A stretch of DNA of 64,000 nucleotides from Mariniradius saccharolyticus AK6 (lineage in GTDB: Bacteria > Bacteroidota > Bacteroidia > Cytophagales > Cyclobacteriaceae), in NCBI RefSeq assembly GCF_000330725.2, contig NZ_AMZY02000020.1, positions 124,001 to 188,000 on the forward strand. The letters run 5' to 3'. The notes below the pieces were generated by a model. That model made no database searches, was not told where the DNA came from, and saw only the letters and a program-made list of their open reading frames with translations. Positions 35,901 through 44,375 of this stretch are shown piece after piece (positions within the stretch are counted from its first letter, which is position 1; each line of letters begins with the position of its first letter). The translations under genes and the position numbers were made by a program.

Positions 35901-36514
35901 GGGATTTACAGGATGCGCTGAGGCTAGAGGCTGCGTTTCTGGCCTCAGCTTGGATATCAAGAGAGGAGGGAAGATTTGAACTGCGACAACTTCCAATCGA
36001 GGCGCAATTTGCACCTCAATATGGAATTCAGGTGATTCAAGATGGACGGAAAAATGGTTCGCAGGTCTTGATGGTTGGTAATTTTCATGGAAACGAGACG
36101 GTTACCGGCAGGTATGATGCATCATATGGTACCCATCTCAATGTCGTCAATGGGGAATTCAAAACAAAATCCTTGTCAGAATCAGGCTTTTTGGTGTCTG
36201 GCCAGGGAAGGGCTTTGTCCTCAATGGCTAACAAAAACGGGGAATCACTTATACTTGTCAGCCAACATGCGGATAGCCTGAAGGTATTTCGCCACAAGGC
36301 CACTAATACCCCTATTGCCACCATCCGGCTTGGTGTTTTGGACTTCAAGATTATGGTCGAGATGGAGGATGGACATATGTTTGCCAAAGAGTTTGGATAT
36401 GGACACGGATATCTTTCCCAGGAATCGCGTCTCGTACAAATATTTCCAGCTTATCAAAAAGTGACAGTCTGGGATTATTCTGGAAGGTCGCGGGTACTTT
36501 GGGAGAAAGAGTAA
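32948..36514 (+). CDS. Giant FG-GAP/VCBS repeat lipoprotein with ASPIC/UnbV domain
   Basis: This 1188-residue protein has a lipoprotein signal ending I-L-F-A-C27. Two blocks of FG-GAP-like calcium-binding repeats (V-G-D-F-N-A-D-G-L-P-D-V, D-R-D-G-D-L-D-L and similar) occupy about 65-490 and 665-960. Between them, around 545-600, lies an ASPIC/UnbV module (Y-P-T-R-G-Y-K-S-F, F-G-L-G, L-W-P-D-G). The repeats form beta-propellers like integrin alpha subunits; ASPIC is found in CRTAC1-like proteins. It is predicted to be a surface-exposed binding protein. Such genes are often placed beside SusC/SusD pairs in Bacteroidota, which fits the divergent layout here. Ligand unknown. Confidence 0.9.
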   Translation: MGQLRQNANGTIFTAIILVFGFILFACQRNADAPSRFQLLPAEMTGLDFENQIVIDEEFNVLDFDYIYNGAGVAVGDFNADGLPDVFFGGNMVSSRLYLNRGDFRFEDVTQNAGLETNSWVEGITLVDINQDGLLDIYACVSNRKETSQDPNLLFVHQEFGDDGIPKYKEMAAAYGLADIGYNTQSAFFDYDRDGDLDLYILSNAMENFQRNLSRPRDKSGNGKSNDKLYRNNGDGTYSNVTKEAGILYEGYGLGLAISDINQDGWPDIYVANDFITNDVLYVNNGDGTFSNGISQMLKHQSFNAMGVDIADINNDANPDILVVDMLPPDNFRQKTMFAPTENYDLFQANLDKGYEPQYVRNTLQLSRGNGKFSEVGYLAGIYQTDWSWAPLFIDLDNDGFRDIFISNGYGKDVTDLDFINFSKNLGPFTTPAERRAQLLEGLSKLPDVNLPNYVFQNNGNLTFSDRSFAWGVTHAAISNGMASADFDGDGDMDVVISNLNEKVFLYRNNTAELSPEKPNYLKVKLMGSPGNLDGFGAKVFLEYEAGAEARVQYYEHYPTRGYKSFVEPIAHFGLGGSTRIKQLKVLWPDGRGELIKDVDTNQTITVSYQNANVAEPVSIPANSPGFEEVSRDLGIVYSHSHAVFKDFNRQRLLTHKHSENGPGIAVGDINNDGLEDFFVGGSKGAPGQLFVQKLNGLFESRPLFAESSYDDMGSIFFDANNDGFLDLYVVSGGSRYLEGDTLYRDRLYFNDKRGNFWHNQAALPDIRVSGSVVTAADYDGDGDLDLFVGGRLRPGNYPYLAKSTILRNDSGEFTDVSESLYAGLSALGMVTSAIWTDFNEDGLMDLLLAGEWMPITFLAQQKDAAGKIKFTNVSDSLGPHGSHGWWNSILAADIDEDGKMDYLLGNVGKNSRWQQPEGFPLLLVSKDFDGNKSADPIMFQYLKDGMYPVPGRDALVGQIPSWKNRFLAYSNYATAGLDDIIGEGDLQDALRLEAAFLASAWISREEGRFELRQLPIEAQFAPQYGIQVIQDGRKNGSQVLMVGNFHGNETVTGRYDASYGTHLNVVNGEFKTKSLSESGFLVSGQGRALSSMANKNGESLILVSQHADSLKVFRHKATNTPIATIRLGVLDFKIMVEMEDGHMFAKEFGYGHGYLSQESRLVQIFPAYQKVTVWDYSGRSRVLWEKE

Positions 36515-36535
36515 TTTCCCAAAAAATCCAAAAAA

Positions 36536-36568
36536 CACGGACGGCCTGGTTGGGCCAAGCCGTCTGTG
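36536..36568. terminator. Bidirectional hairpin between convergent genes
   Basis: CACGGACGGC (36536-36545) pairs with GCCGTCTGTG (36559-36568), one G-T wobble, 13-base loop. On the minus strand it is followed by TTTTTT, so it mainly terminates the VOC gene transcript. It may also stop the converging FG-GAP transcript. Confidence 0.75.
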
Positions 36569-36571
36569 AAG

Positions 36572-36949
36572 TTAATTCTGGGAATGCAATGCCACCCGAT
36601 TGCCTTCGGTATCCTCAAACAGGCCCATGTAGCCGATTTCGGGGGAGATTTGGGTTTTAGGCTGAAGGACTTTGCCTCCGGCTTTCCCGACACGGCCCAG
36701 TTCGACAGCGACATCTTCGGAGGAAAAATAGACAAGTGTACCTTCGTGGCTGGGTTTGTAAGCTCCTTCGAAAGCCACCAAGCTTCCGCCGGCACCTCCG
36801 CCGTTTTCGTCCCAGGGGAACCAAGCCATGTCGAATGGCCCCATTTGGTGGCGGTCCAATTTGCATTCAAAAATGGCCTCGTAAAAAGCCATTGCTCTTT
36901 CCATGTTGCCCACCGGTATTTCAAACCAGGAGACTGTTACTTGTTTCAT
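36572..36949 (-). CDS. VOC-superfamily (glyoxalase-like) protein
   Basis: This 125-residue protein is a single glyoxalase/bleomycin-resistance fold with two beta-alpha-beta-beta-beta modules. The first begins W-F-E-I-P-V-G-N-M-E-R-A-M-A-F-Y-E. The second has Y-F-S-S-E-D-V-A and closes with G-L-F-E-D-T-E-G-N-R-V-A-L-H. It resembles the group annotated as lactoylglutathione-lyase-related enzymes, but the metal ligands of GloA are not all present (no His near residue 5). Substrate unknown. The gene stands alone and converges with the FG-GAP gene. Confidence 0.85.
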   Translation of the reverse strand: MKQVTVSWFEIPVGNMERAMAFYEAIFECKLDRHQMGPFDMAWFPWDENGGGAGGSLVAFEGAYKPSHEGTLVYFSSEDVAVELGRVGKAGGKVLQPKTQISPEIGYMGLFEDTEGNRVALHSQN

Positions 36950-37004
36950 ATTGCTGTGGTTTTTTCGTTAAAAATGTTAGTTTCAATTTATAAATTCCAT
37001 GGGA

Positions 37005-37685
37005 TCAATCCTCATCGAAGTCGTACAATTCCCAGTTTCTGAACAGCGAGAAGTTCAGGGAAATGTAGAAGATGTTCGCATCGATACCTTGGTAGGGCTT
37101 CACAAGGTTGCCAGACCCGTCAGAGGCTTCGAAATCCTGGTTGTAGAAGGAAGTCAGGTAATATTTTGCCTTGATACTCGTGCCTTTTGGCAGGGCTACA
37201 CCAACAAACAGTGCGTGTTGGAAAAAGTTGACCCGGTCGCTGAACCACACGTTGAACTTGTCCTCACGGACTTCGTTTATGAATTTTCGCTCCCGGTAGT
37301 TGAGCGCCATTTCCAATTCATAGCCTCCGAAAACAAAAGATCCATTCATGTTTCCAAACTTGAGGCCGATTGGGATACCCAAGTTGTAGTTCCTGACTTT
37401 TTTGCGCACTGTTTGACTTTCGTCATAGATGAAACCAACGTTTCGGAAAGTGCCGCCTGTAAACCATCCAAACTTTTCCGACTTATCAAAATTGGCCAAT
37501 ACCTGCAAGTTGACGACGGGTGAAAACCGCACCACGTTGTTGAAATTGTCCAAGGTACCGGAGGAGAAAATCCATTCTCCGCCCGAGGTCCAATAGGGTT
37601 TCTTTGAATCGACTGTTTTGGTTTGTGAAAGTGCCGGAAAATACAAAAATAATCCCAGGATGAGCGTTGGTAGAGCTTTTTTCAT
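37005..37685 (-). CDS. Outer-membrane beta-barrel-like protein of unknown function
   Basis: This 226-residue protein has a signal peptide (about 1-21, ending A-L-S-Q). The remainder is alternating aromatic strands (Y-W-T-S-G-G-E-W-I-F-S-S, F-G-W-F-T-G-G-T-F-R-N-V-G-F-I-Y) with G-I-P-I-G-L-K-F-G in the middle, a composition typical of 8-10-stranded outer-membrane barrels. It lacks a defined family motif. It is monocistronic. Confidence 0.7.
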   Translation of the reverse strand: MKKALPTLILGLFLYFPALSQTKTVDSKKPYWTSGGEWIFSSGTLDNFNNVVRFSPVVNLQVLANFDKSEKFGWFTGGTFRNVGFIYDESQTVRKKVRNYNLGIPIGLKFGNMNGSFVFGGYELEMALNYRERKFINEVREDKFNVWFSDRVNFFQHALFVGVALPKGTSIKAKYYLTSFYNQDFEASDGSGNLVKPYQGIDANIFYISLNFSLFRNWELYDFDED

Positions 37686-37763
37686 GATGATGCGGTTTTT
37701 GATATTTTATCCCCAAATATCACAAAAAAACATCTCTAACAATTTTTAATGTTTAGTTTTTTC

Positions 37764-39050
37764 TTAGTTCTGCATTTTTTTTCGGCCCGTCAAATAATGG
37801 AGTGCGAATATCCCCAACCCGAGCAGGGTCCATAGAGCGGTGTCGAGGATTTCTTCTGCTTTGGTGCCGGAAAGCAGCCAAATCGTTGCCAGAATACCAG
37901 CCAGGGCAAAAGCGTTTCCGAAGCGGAGTTTGAAGAAAGCCTGTGAATCCTGGTTTTTCCGCAATTTGATCAATGACCCACTGACCAAGGCATAAAGGAT
38001 CAGCCTCGAAATGACCGAAACGGCCAATGAACTCATGAATCCCCAAAAAATCGCCACAAATGCTACCAAGCCTGCGAAAAACAAAAGCGAGACATAAGGT
38101 GTGGCAAACCGAGGGTGTATCCTGCGAAAAACGCCGGGCATTTGGTTTTCCTCGCTCAGCGCAAATGGCAGCCTCGAGCCACTCAGGATTTGGACGTTGA
38201 GGGTGCCGAGAATCGAGACGACCGCGCCTAGGGTGATGAACATACCGCCCCACCAGCCCATAAAGAGAGATGCTGCATCCGCGAGCGGTTTTTCGGATGT
38301 TGCCAAATCGGGTAGTGTCCCAATGGACACAATTTGGATCAGGATATAGAATCCTGCAATCACACCCGCAGCGACCAAGAGGCCAAATGGAAGGTTTTTG
38401 CGGGGATTGACGATTTCGCCGCTATTGACCAAACCTGCCTCAAATCCCCCAAACGCAAAGACCAAAAGCAAGGTGGAGGCTGAGAAATCCGAGAGGGAAG
38501 GCGGTGTACTTTTCTGCATCAGGCCCCAATCGATGTGGAACAATCCGACGAGGATGAATATAGCCAAGGGGAACAGCTTCGCAACCGTCAGAATGTTGCT
38601 CACTTTGGCAGTGTTTTTCACCCCGATCCAATTGAAATACGTGATCCATCCCGTCACAAACAATATCATCCCTATCCTGACTGGTTCGGATTTGAATATT
38701 TCCGAGAAAAACGAAAGGTAAAGCACCATCAAGTTGATGAGGGTGGCATAGCTGAAAAGCCGGGTCAACATCAGCAGCCATCCGATCACAAATGCCGGGA
38801 TAGGTCCAAAGGCCTCATTGACGTACAGGTATGGCCCCCCGGTCTTCTCAAACCTGCTGCTGACTTCAGCAAACACGAGGATCAAGACCACCATCACCAG
38901 CGCGCAAGCCACAAATGCCAAGATGGAGTAGGCGCCCGACAGCGCAAATACCTTGGCGGGCAAAGCGAAAATCCCAGCGCCAATGACCGAGTTGATGATG
39001 AGGAACACAAGGTCCCAGCGCCGTATGCCGCGTTGGAGTTGTTGGCTCAA
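37764..39050 (-). CDS. APC-superfamily amino acid permease
   Basis: This 428-residue protein has about 12 transmembrane helices. The first contains I-I-N-S-V-I-G-A-G-I-F-A-L-P, the unwound substrate-binding G-A-G motif of APC transporters. The sixth region shows F-A-F-G-G-F-E-A-G-L-V. A short charged C-terminus (T-G-R-K-K-M) follows. The protein imports an amino acid or related amine using a cation gradient; the specific substrate cannot be read. It lies 39 bases downstream of gpsA on the same strand, but the functional link is unclear. Confidence 0.9.
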   Translation of the reverse strand: MSQQLQRGIRRWDLVFLIINSVIGAGIFALPAKVFALSGAYSILAFVACALVMVVLILVFAEVSSRFEKTGGPYLYVNEAFGPIPAFVIGWLLMLTRLFSYATLINLMVLYLSFFSEIFKSEPVRIGMILFVTGWITYFNWIGVKNTAKVSNILTVAKLFPLAIFILVGLFHIDWGLMQKSTPPSLSDFSASTLLLVFAFGGFEAGLVNSGEIVNPRKNLPFGLLVAAGVIAGFYILIQIVSIGTLPDLATSEKPLADAASLFMGWWGGMFITLGAVVSILGTLNVQILSGSRLPFALSEENQMPGVFRRIHPRFATPYVSLLFFAGLVAFVAIFWGFMSSLAVSVISRLILYALVSGSLIKLRKNQDSQAFFKLRFGNAFALAGILATIWLLSGTKAEEILDTALWTLLGLGIFALHYLTGRKKMQN

Positions 39051-39089
39051 ATACTTCGAGTTTATAATGGGTCAAAAAGGTACACGAGA

Positions 39090-40148
39090 TTAAAGGAAAT
39101 CCACATCGACACTGAATGGATACTTCATCAGGTATTGGAGGGCTTCTTCGATTTTCAGATCACCGAAGAGCACTTTGTAGAGATTTTCCGTAATGGGTGC
39201 ACGCATATTGGTGCCTTCGACAAAGGCTTTCATCAGCCGTACCGTATTGATACCTTCCGCGACTTCCTCCATGGTATTCATGATTTCCTCCAGGGATTCG
39301 CCCTTGGCAAGTCGGTAACCGACCGTGAAGTTACGGGACAGCGTGGAGTTACAAGTGGCGACGAGATCTCCGATTCCAGCCAAACCGATGAAGGACTTTA
39401 CGCTTCCGCCCATGGCGTTGCCGAGGTATACCAGTTCGACCATACCCCGGGACACCAGGAGTCCCTTCGCGTTTTCTCCCAATCCCAACCCCGCCAGTGC
39501 GCCCGCGGCGATGGCAATGATGTTTTTCAGGACGCCACTGAGTTCAACGCCAATGATATCCGAGTTGCCATAGACCTGAAACTTGTCGGTCCTTAGTAGG
39601 CGCTGTCCTTCGAGGATTACTTCGTTGAACTTGCTCGCCACGACTGTGGCAGCCGGTTGCCCTTCGTACATTTCTTTGGCAAGGTTTGGTCCTGCCAAGC
39701 ACCCGACGCGGATGACGACTGTCTCTTTCAGAATCACCTCGCTCATGGTGAGGATATTGCTGCGACTGATGGTGCCGACTTCTTCGAGGGTTTTGCCCTG
39801 CGGTAAATTCAGGCAAAGTCCCTTCGTGCCATGGATGACGATATGATAGGGATATAAATAGGGCGAAAAAAGTCGAACCACTTCCTGAAAACCCGCGGAG
39901 GGGATCATAAAGAAAATCGTGTCGCAGGATTTGCAGAGATATTCCGGATCGTGGGTGGCGATGATTTTCTCATTGATTGGAAGACCTTCCACCTTGTGTA
40001 GGGTGTTGATTTCGTCCACGACTTCCGGCCTGCGCGCATAGGCGATCACTTTGCTTTTCTCGGCAAGGATATTGGCAATCGAGGTGCCAAAGCTCCCCAT
40101 GCCCACGACGCCGATGGATTTTTCCTTAGAAGAGTTTTTCGAGGCCAT
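39090..40148 (-). CDS. gpsA: Glycerol-3-phosphate dehydrogenase [NAD(P)+]
   Basis: This 352-residue cytosolic enzyme reduces dihydroxyacetone phosphate to sn-glycerol 3-phosphate, the backbone for phospholipids. The N-terminal Rossmann fold has G-V-V-G-M-G-S-F-G-T-S-I-A. The catalytic domain carries G-P-N-L-A-K-E, the E-L-S-G-V-L-K-N segment with the active-site Lys and the later A-G-I-G-D-L-V-A-T-C. The start codon overlaps the end of the upstream plsB-like acyltransferase gene by 23 bases, so the enzyme that makes glycerol 3-phosphate and the one that acylates it are translationally coupled. Confidence 0.95.
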   Translation of the reverse strand: MASKNSSKEKSIGVVGMGSFGTSIANILAEKSKVIAYARRPEVVDEINTLHKVEGLPINEKIIATHDPEYLCKSCDTIFFMIPSAGFQEVVRLFSPYLYPYHIVIHGTKGLCLNLPQGKTLEEVGTISRSNILTMSEVILKETVVIRVGCLAGPNLAKEMYEGQPAATVVASKFNEVILEGQRLLRTDKFQVYGNSDIIGVELSGVLKNIIAIAAGALAGLGLGENAKGLLVSRGMVELVYLGNAMGGSVKSFIGLAGIGDLVATCNSTLSRNFTVGYRLAKGESLEEIMNTMEEVAEGINTVRLMKAFVEGTNMRAPITENLYKVLFGDLKIEEALQYLMKYPFSVDVDFL

Positions 40149-41823
40149 ATCCTTCCAGTCGGTTGTGGTAATAGTACAATAAGGTCATATCCTGGGTTTC
40201 GATGTTGCCCAGGTCATTTTTGACCAGAGGTCTCTTGGCGTGGTACATGCCGACATTAGCCAGTCCATGGTCTATGATCGCATCAATGCCTTGTTTCAGG
40301 TGTGGGGCCACCTGTAGTTTCCCTTCAGCTTCGAGTTCGTAGATGCGCTTCAGTACCCGCTCGCATTCTTCTTTGAATTCCACATAAACCAAGAAAATAT
40401 CATCCTCCGGAAGACGTAGCAGGCTGTAGAGATCCATCTTTTTGTTTTCCTTTTTGATCATTTCAAAGGCGGTGAACGCCACCAAATGGGAACTGAACAC
40501 CCGATTGATCCGATGGAATTCCTCTACGATGCGCCTTCCAAGGAAATTGGTATATTCTTCCTCCCGTTGCGCGTCGATATTCACTTTGCCCGCCGAAAGA
40601 AAATAGTCCATCGTATTGATCTGACGGCCATTTTTGTCCATACTGTTGCCCTCCGCATCCACATAGTTTCCCAGGACGTCCATTGCCCTGCCTATTGAAA
40701 CCGAGATATCGGAGCCCTTTGTAAAGAATTTGACCAGGAATTTGAAAATCTTATAGGAAGTTGAGAACTCATCCGATTCTTTGTAATACCGTTCTTGGCC
40801 GGTCATGGTCAGGTATTCCTGTATCAAGCTGGGCGCTTCCAGGACAAAGTGGTAATTGATCGTGACGGGGACGATGAATATTTTTCCCTGACTGTCGGTG
40901 ACTCCTTTTTGGAAATTGGCGCGCTGTGCCTCAATGGTCGTGCTGAGCAGGCCAAGTTTGAGTTTCTTTTCGATCGCCCCGCTTCTGGACCGGGTTCCGC
41001 CCGGGAAGAAAAGGCTGTGCACGCCAAACTGAAGGGATTCTGAGGAATACGTCTTGAGCGTTTCCAGGTAAATCAGGTTTTTTTTGCGCCGGTCCACCTT
41101 ATATGCGCCGAGCGCATTCATGAAATAGGCAAAAATGCTGATGTTGAATAGGTTGAGCCCTGCGCCGTAGATAAACGGAGGGAGTCCCAAAACGGATATT
41201 ACCCAGCCGATGAGAATTGAATCAAGGTTAGAAAAATGGGTAGGCACCATTACGATCGTGCCTTTCGCCGCCAATTCGCGGATCTGGTCGGTTTCCCCGG
41301 TGATTTGGATCTTGTCCTGTAGGGTATATTGGTTGCTGAATATGGATTTGAAACCCTTTACCCGTGCGGCATTCAGGAGGCGCGAAAAGCCGAAGGTGAC
41401 GATCCTCCGGGTGATCTTGTAGTGCGTATGGACAAAATTACTCGCGATTTCTTCCGAATAGCGCATGGTGATCTCGTCCAGGATCGCGATGTAATGCTTT
41501 TTCTTTTGGGTTTTTGTGAGGCTGGCCTCAGCGCTGAGTTGGACGAGTTTGGATTTCACTTTGTTCCAAAAATCCTTTTCATCGTCCGGGTCTACCGCCC
41601 AGGGATTTTGCTTGATGCGCAGCTTTTCCCGATAGAGCGTAGTCTCCAGTTCTTCCTTGAGCAAGTCGACCGACTCGCCCGTCAGGTCCAAGACCGACTT
41701 TTTGGCCGATTCGGCGACCTTTTTGACGAACTCTTTTCTGTTTTTGCTAAGCTTTACGACGGGCCACTCATCCTTTTTGGGAAGGATGTGCTCGTACTGA
41801 TGCTTTACATAGGTGTTTTCCAA
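40126..41823 (-). CDS. PlsB-like glycerol-3-phosphate/lysophospholipid acyltransferase
   Basis: This 565-residue protein has acyltransferase motif I H-F-S-N-L-D (H-x4-D) and motif III F-F-P-G-G-T-R-S-R, typical of sn-1 glycerol-3-phosphate acyltransferases. A hydrophobic segment P-P-F-I-Y-G-A-G-L-N-L-F follows motif I. It is shorter than the E. coli PlsB (about 800 residues) but has the same core. It acylates the 1-position of glycerol 3-phosphate at the membrane. The 23-base overlap with gpsA supports the substrate assignment over a lysophosphatidic acid acyltransferase. Confidence 0.85.
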   Translation of the reverse strand: MENTYVKHQYEHILPKKDEWPVVKLSKNRKEFVKKVAESAKKSVLDLTGESVDLLKEELETTLYREKLRIKQNPWAVDPDDEKDFWNKVKSKLVQLSAEASLTKTQKKKHYIAILDEITMRYSEEIASNFVHTHYKITRRIVTFGFSRLLNAARVKGFKSIFSNQYTLQDKIQITGETDQIRELAAKGTIVMVPTHFSNLDSILIGWVISVLGLPPFIYGAGLNLFNISIFAYFMNALGAYKVDRRKKNLIYLETLKTYSSESLQFGVHSLFFPGGTRSRSGAIEKKLKLGLLSTTIEAQRANFQKGVTDSQGKIFIVPVTINYHFVLEAPSLIQEYLTMTGQERYYKESDEFSTSYKIFKFLVKFFTKGSDISVSIGRAMDVLGNYVDAEGNSMDKNGRQINTMDYFLSAGKVNIDAQREEEYTNFLGRRIVEEFHRINRVFSSHLVAFTAFEMIKKENKKMDLYSLLRLPEDDIFLVYVEFKEECERVLKRIYELEAEGKLQVAPHLKQGIDAIIDHGLANVGMYHAKRPLVKNDLGNIETQDMTLLYYYHNRLEGYGLEKLF

Positions 41824-41990
41824 CGGGTCGGTGCTTTTTGGCTAAAAAACAAATATAGTAAAATTAGACAGGATGAATGAAGGTAGGCTAAAACCGTAGC
41901 CTATATTCGGGCGTTATCCCTAGAGCTTATTTATCCACCTGAGTTTTGTCCTCCTAGGAATCAATTGTATTATTGCAGCATCGTTTTGAT

Positions 41991-42965
41991 ATGAAGCTCG
42001 ACCTCACACAGATTCAGTCTCCCATCGCGACAGAAATGGCGGAATTTGAAACAAAATTCCGCGATTTTATGAAGAGCAAGGTCAAGCTGCTAGACCACAT
42101 CACTAACTATATTGTGCGTCGCAAAGGCAAGCAGATGCGGCCAATGTTTGTGTTTTTGACAGCTGGGGTGACAGGAAATATCCAAGAGTCCACCTACCGA
42201 GGCGCAGCGCTGATTGAATTGTTGCATACTGCGACCTTGGTTCACGATGATGTAGTCGACGATGCAAACTACCGCCGGGGATTTTTTTCGGTCAATGCAC
42301 TATGGAAGAATAAGATCGCTGTTTTGGTTGGGGATTACCTGCTTTCAAGGGGTTTGCTGCTGAGTGTCGACCATGGAGACTTTGATCTTTTGCAGATTGT
42401 ATCAAATGCCGTCAGGGAAATGTCAGAGGGGGAATTGCTCCAAATGGCCAAGTCTCGGCAACTTGATATTACCGAGGATGTTTATTACACGATTATCAGG
42501 CAAAAAACAGCGAGCCTCATTGCCTCCTGTTGTGCTGTCGGTGCTGCCACGTCAGGTTCCGGTAAGGAAGTGATTGATAGGATGAGACTTTTCGGCGAAA
42601 AGGTCGGGATGGCATTCCAAATCAAAGATGATCTTTTTGACTATGGGGAGGACGAGATAGGCAAACCGCTTGGTATCGATATCAAGGAGAAAAAGATGAC
42701 GCTCCCGCTCATCTATGCCCTCAACAATGCCTCTTGGCTCGACAAAAGACGGATCATTTACCTCGTTCGAAACAAAAACGAGGACAAGAAGGCGGTGCAG
42801 GAGGTGATTTCTTTTGTGAAAAAGTCGGGCGGACTCGAATACGCACAGAAGGTGATGAACCAATACGTCGCTGAAGCGAAGGAAATCCTGACCAGTTTCC
42901 CCGCATCGGCCTACAAGAGTTCCCTGGAAGATTTGGTGAAGTTTACGATAGAAAGGAAGAAATAG
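41991..42965 (+). CDS. Polyprenyl diphosphate synthase (octaprenyl/IspB-type)
   Basis: I start it at the ATG encoding M-K-L-D-L-T-Q; an upstream TTG would add six residues. This 324-residue prenyltransferase has the first aspartate-rich motif D86-D87-V-V-D90 and the second D-D-L-F-D-Y, with the product-length region just before the first motif (L-H-T-A-T-L-V-H). It condenses isopentenyl diphosphate onto an allylic primer to give the side chain of menaquinone. All residues for Mg2+ binding are present. It is divergent from the plsB-like gene. Confidence 0.95.
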   Translation: MKLDLTQIQSPIATEMAEFETKFRDFMKSKVKLLDHITNYIVRRKGKQMRPMFVFLTAGVTGNIQESTYRGAALIELLHTATLVHDDVVDDANYRRGFFSVNALWKNKIAVLVGDYLLSRGLLLSVDHGDFDLLQIVSNAVREMSEGELLQMAKSRQLDITEDVYYTIIRQKTASLIASCCAVGAATSGSGKEVIDRMRLFGEKVGMAFQIKDDLFDYGEDEIGKPLGIDIKEKKMTLPLIYALNNASWLDKRRIIYLVRNKNEDKKAVQEVISFVKKSGGLEYAQKVMNQYVAEAKEILTSFPASAYKSSLEDLVKFTIERKK

Positions 42966-43030
42966 ACTTCCCACCAATTCCCATTCAAAATCCTTTCCAG
43001 TTTTGGGTATTACCCTAGAAGCCAGACATT

Positions 43031-44254
43031 TTACTCTTCCAACAATTTTTTCACCAAGGCTTCGTGCTCTTCGATCCATCGGTCGTAATAATCGCCCGTT
43101 CCCGGTCCCGTAAAGCCCGTATGAATTTTGCGCACCTTGCCTTTTTTGTCGATGTAAATCAAAGTCGGAAACGCGATGACCTGATTGAGGGCGGGTAATG
43201 ATTCAGAGGCTTTTTCCTTGTTGCTCACGCCCGCAATGAGGAACGTGTAATTCGCACCGAGTTTGTCAACGGTTTTTTTCACCCGCTCACTGGCATAGGT
43301 AAAATCGGGCTTTGCCTCAAATGCCAAGGCGATGATTTCGATGCCCTTGTTCTTGTGCCTGTCATACCAAGGTGCCAAAAACTTGGTCTCGTCCATACAG
43401 TTGGGGCACCAGGTACCAAACAATTGTACCAAGACGACCTTCCCTTGGAATTTTGGATCATCGAGCGATACCGGTGTCCCATTTAGGTCGGGAAAACTGA
43501 ACGTCAGCCTTTCATAGCCATCTTTTAGGTAATTGAAAGAATAGGCGTCAGGCAGTTCAAACTTTTCGTCGCGCACTGCCGTGAATGTTTCCTTTCCCCT
43601 CGGTCCGCTGCGGAACAAGCCATTGATTTCACCCGATTCGTTCAATTCACCGCCAAAATAGAATAGGTGGCTTCCATCGAAGGCGCTCATTTTGAAGCTG
43701 TTTCCTTCAACATTTCCCTCCAAATACCTGTAGTCTCCCAAGTGGGTCAAAAAGGTGCCTGTAATTCGATTCCCTTTTTGGGAAAAGATGCCTACTGCCT
43801 CGTAGATTTCGCCATTCGTCTTTTTGAATGCAGTCTTCCAGCGCCCGGAGAACTCCGCTGAAGGCGTTGTTTTGGTGGGGAATCGCTCGAAATCGCCCTT
43901 TTTGGCTGAAAAGGGAACCACATAATTTGACGCCGTATTTTTTATGAAGGCTCCCTCCAATTGATCCGGGCCAAGGATCCGTGCATGGATTTCGGAGTCG
44001 AATATCCCCATCGTCACCTTCAGCGAATCCCCACTTTGCTCCACTTCGTCAAAGACCAAGACCTCCTCGGCGTTGTACACCTCGAGGCGCCATTTGCCAG
44101 CCTCTTGGAATAGGCCCATGCCGAAGGGGATTTCGTCGGGGCTGATATTCAAGCTTGCCCGCCATTTTCCTTGTAAATCAGGGGTTTTGGGATTGAGGGA
44201 GCTGCTGAAAGTTGCTAACAACAAACCGATATGGAGTAGAAATATACTTTTCAT
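43031..44254 (-). CDS. TlpA-like thioredoxin-domain protein with duplicated N-terminal beta domains
   Basis: I start it at the ATG for M-K-S-I-F-L-L-H-I-G (407 residues), which gives a signal peptide; the frame extends 56 codons upstream through non-signal sequence. The C-terminal thioredoxin domain (about 255-407) has the redox motif W-C-P-N-C and the TlpA-like F-P-T-L-I-Y-I-D. The N-terminal part appears to be two tandem beta domains with matching starts (L-Q-G-K-W-R-A and F-S-G-R-W-K-T). The protein should act in the periplasm as a disulfide reductase or carrier. No partner gene is adjacent. Confidence 0.8.
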   Translation of the reverse strand: MKSIFLLHIGLLLATFSSSLNPKTPDLQGKWRASLNISPDEIPFGMGLFQEAGKWRLEVYNAEEVLVFDEVEQSGDSLKVTMGIFDSEIHARILGPDQLEGAFIKNTASNYVVPFSAKKGDFERFPTKTTPSAEFSGRWKTAFKKTNGEIYEAVGIFSQKGNRITGTFLTHLGDYRYLEGNVEGNSFKMSAFDGSHLFYFGGELNESGEINGLFRSGPRGKETFTAVRDEKFELPDAYSFNYLKDGYERLTFSFPDLNGTPVSLDDPKFQGKVVLVQLFGTWCPNCMDETKFLAPWYDRHKNKGIEIIALAFEAKPDFTYASERVKKTVDKLGANYTFLIAGVSNKEKASESLPALNQVIAFPTLIYIDKKGKVRKIHTGFTGPGTGDYYDRWIEEHEALVKKLLEE

Positions 44255-44375
44255 GCTGTATTCGGGAATCAGGCAAAACTGCACAGTACAAATGATTAAT
44301 CCTACAGGATTTGTTGGGTAAATAGATTTTTGATCAAAAAGGTTCAAATCAATCGAGGCCCGGTCTTGGGAAATT

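Noticed and set aside
38535-39596. 353-codon plus-strand frame
   Set aside because: Antisense to the APC permease and gpsA; His/Gln-rich with no recognisable domain, as expected for a shadow frame.
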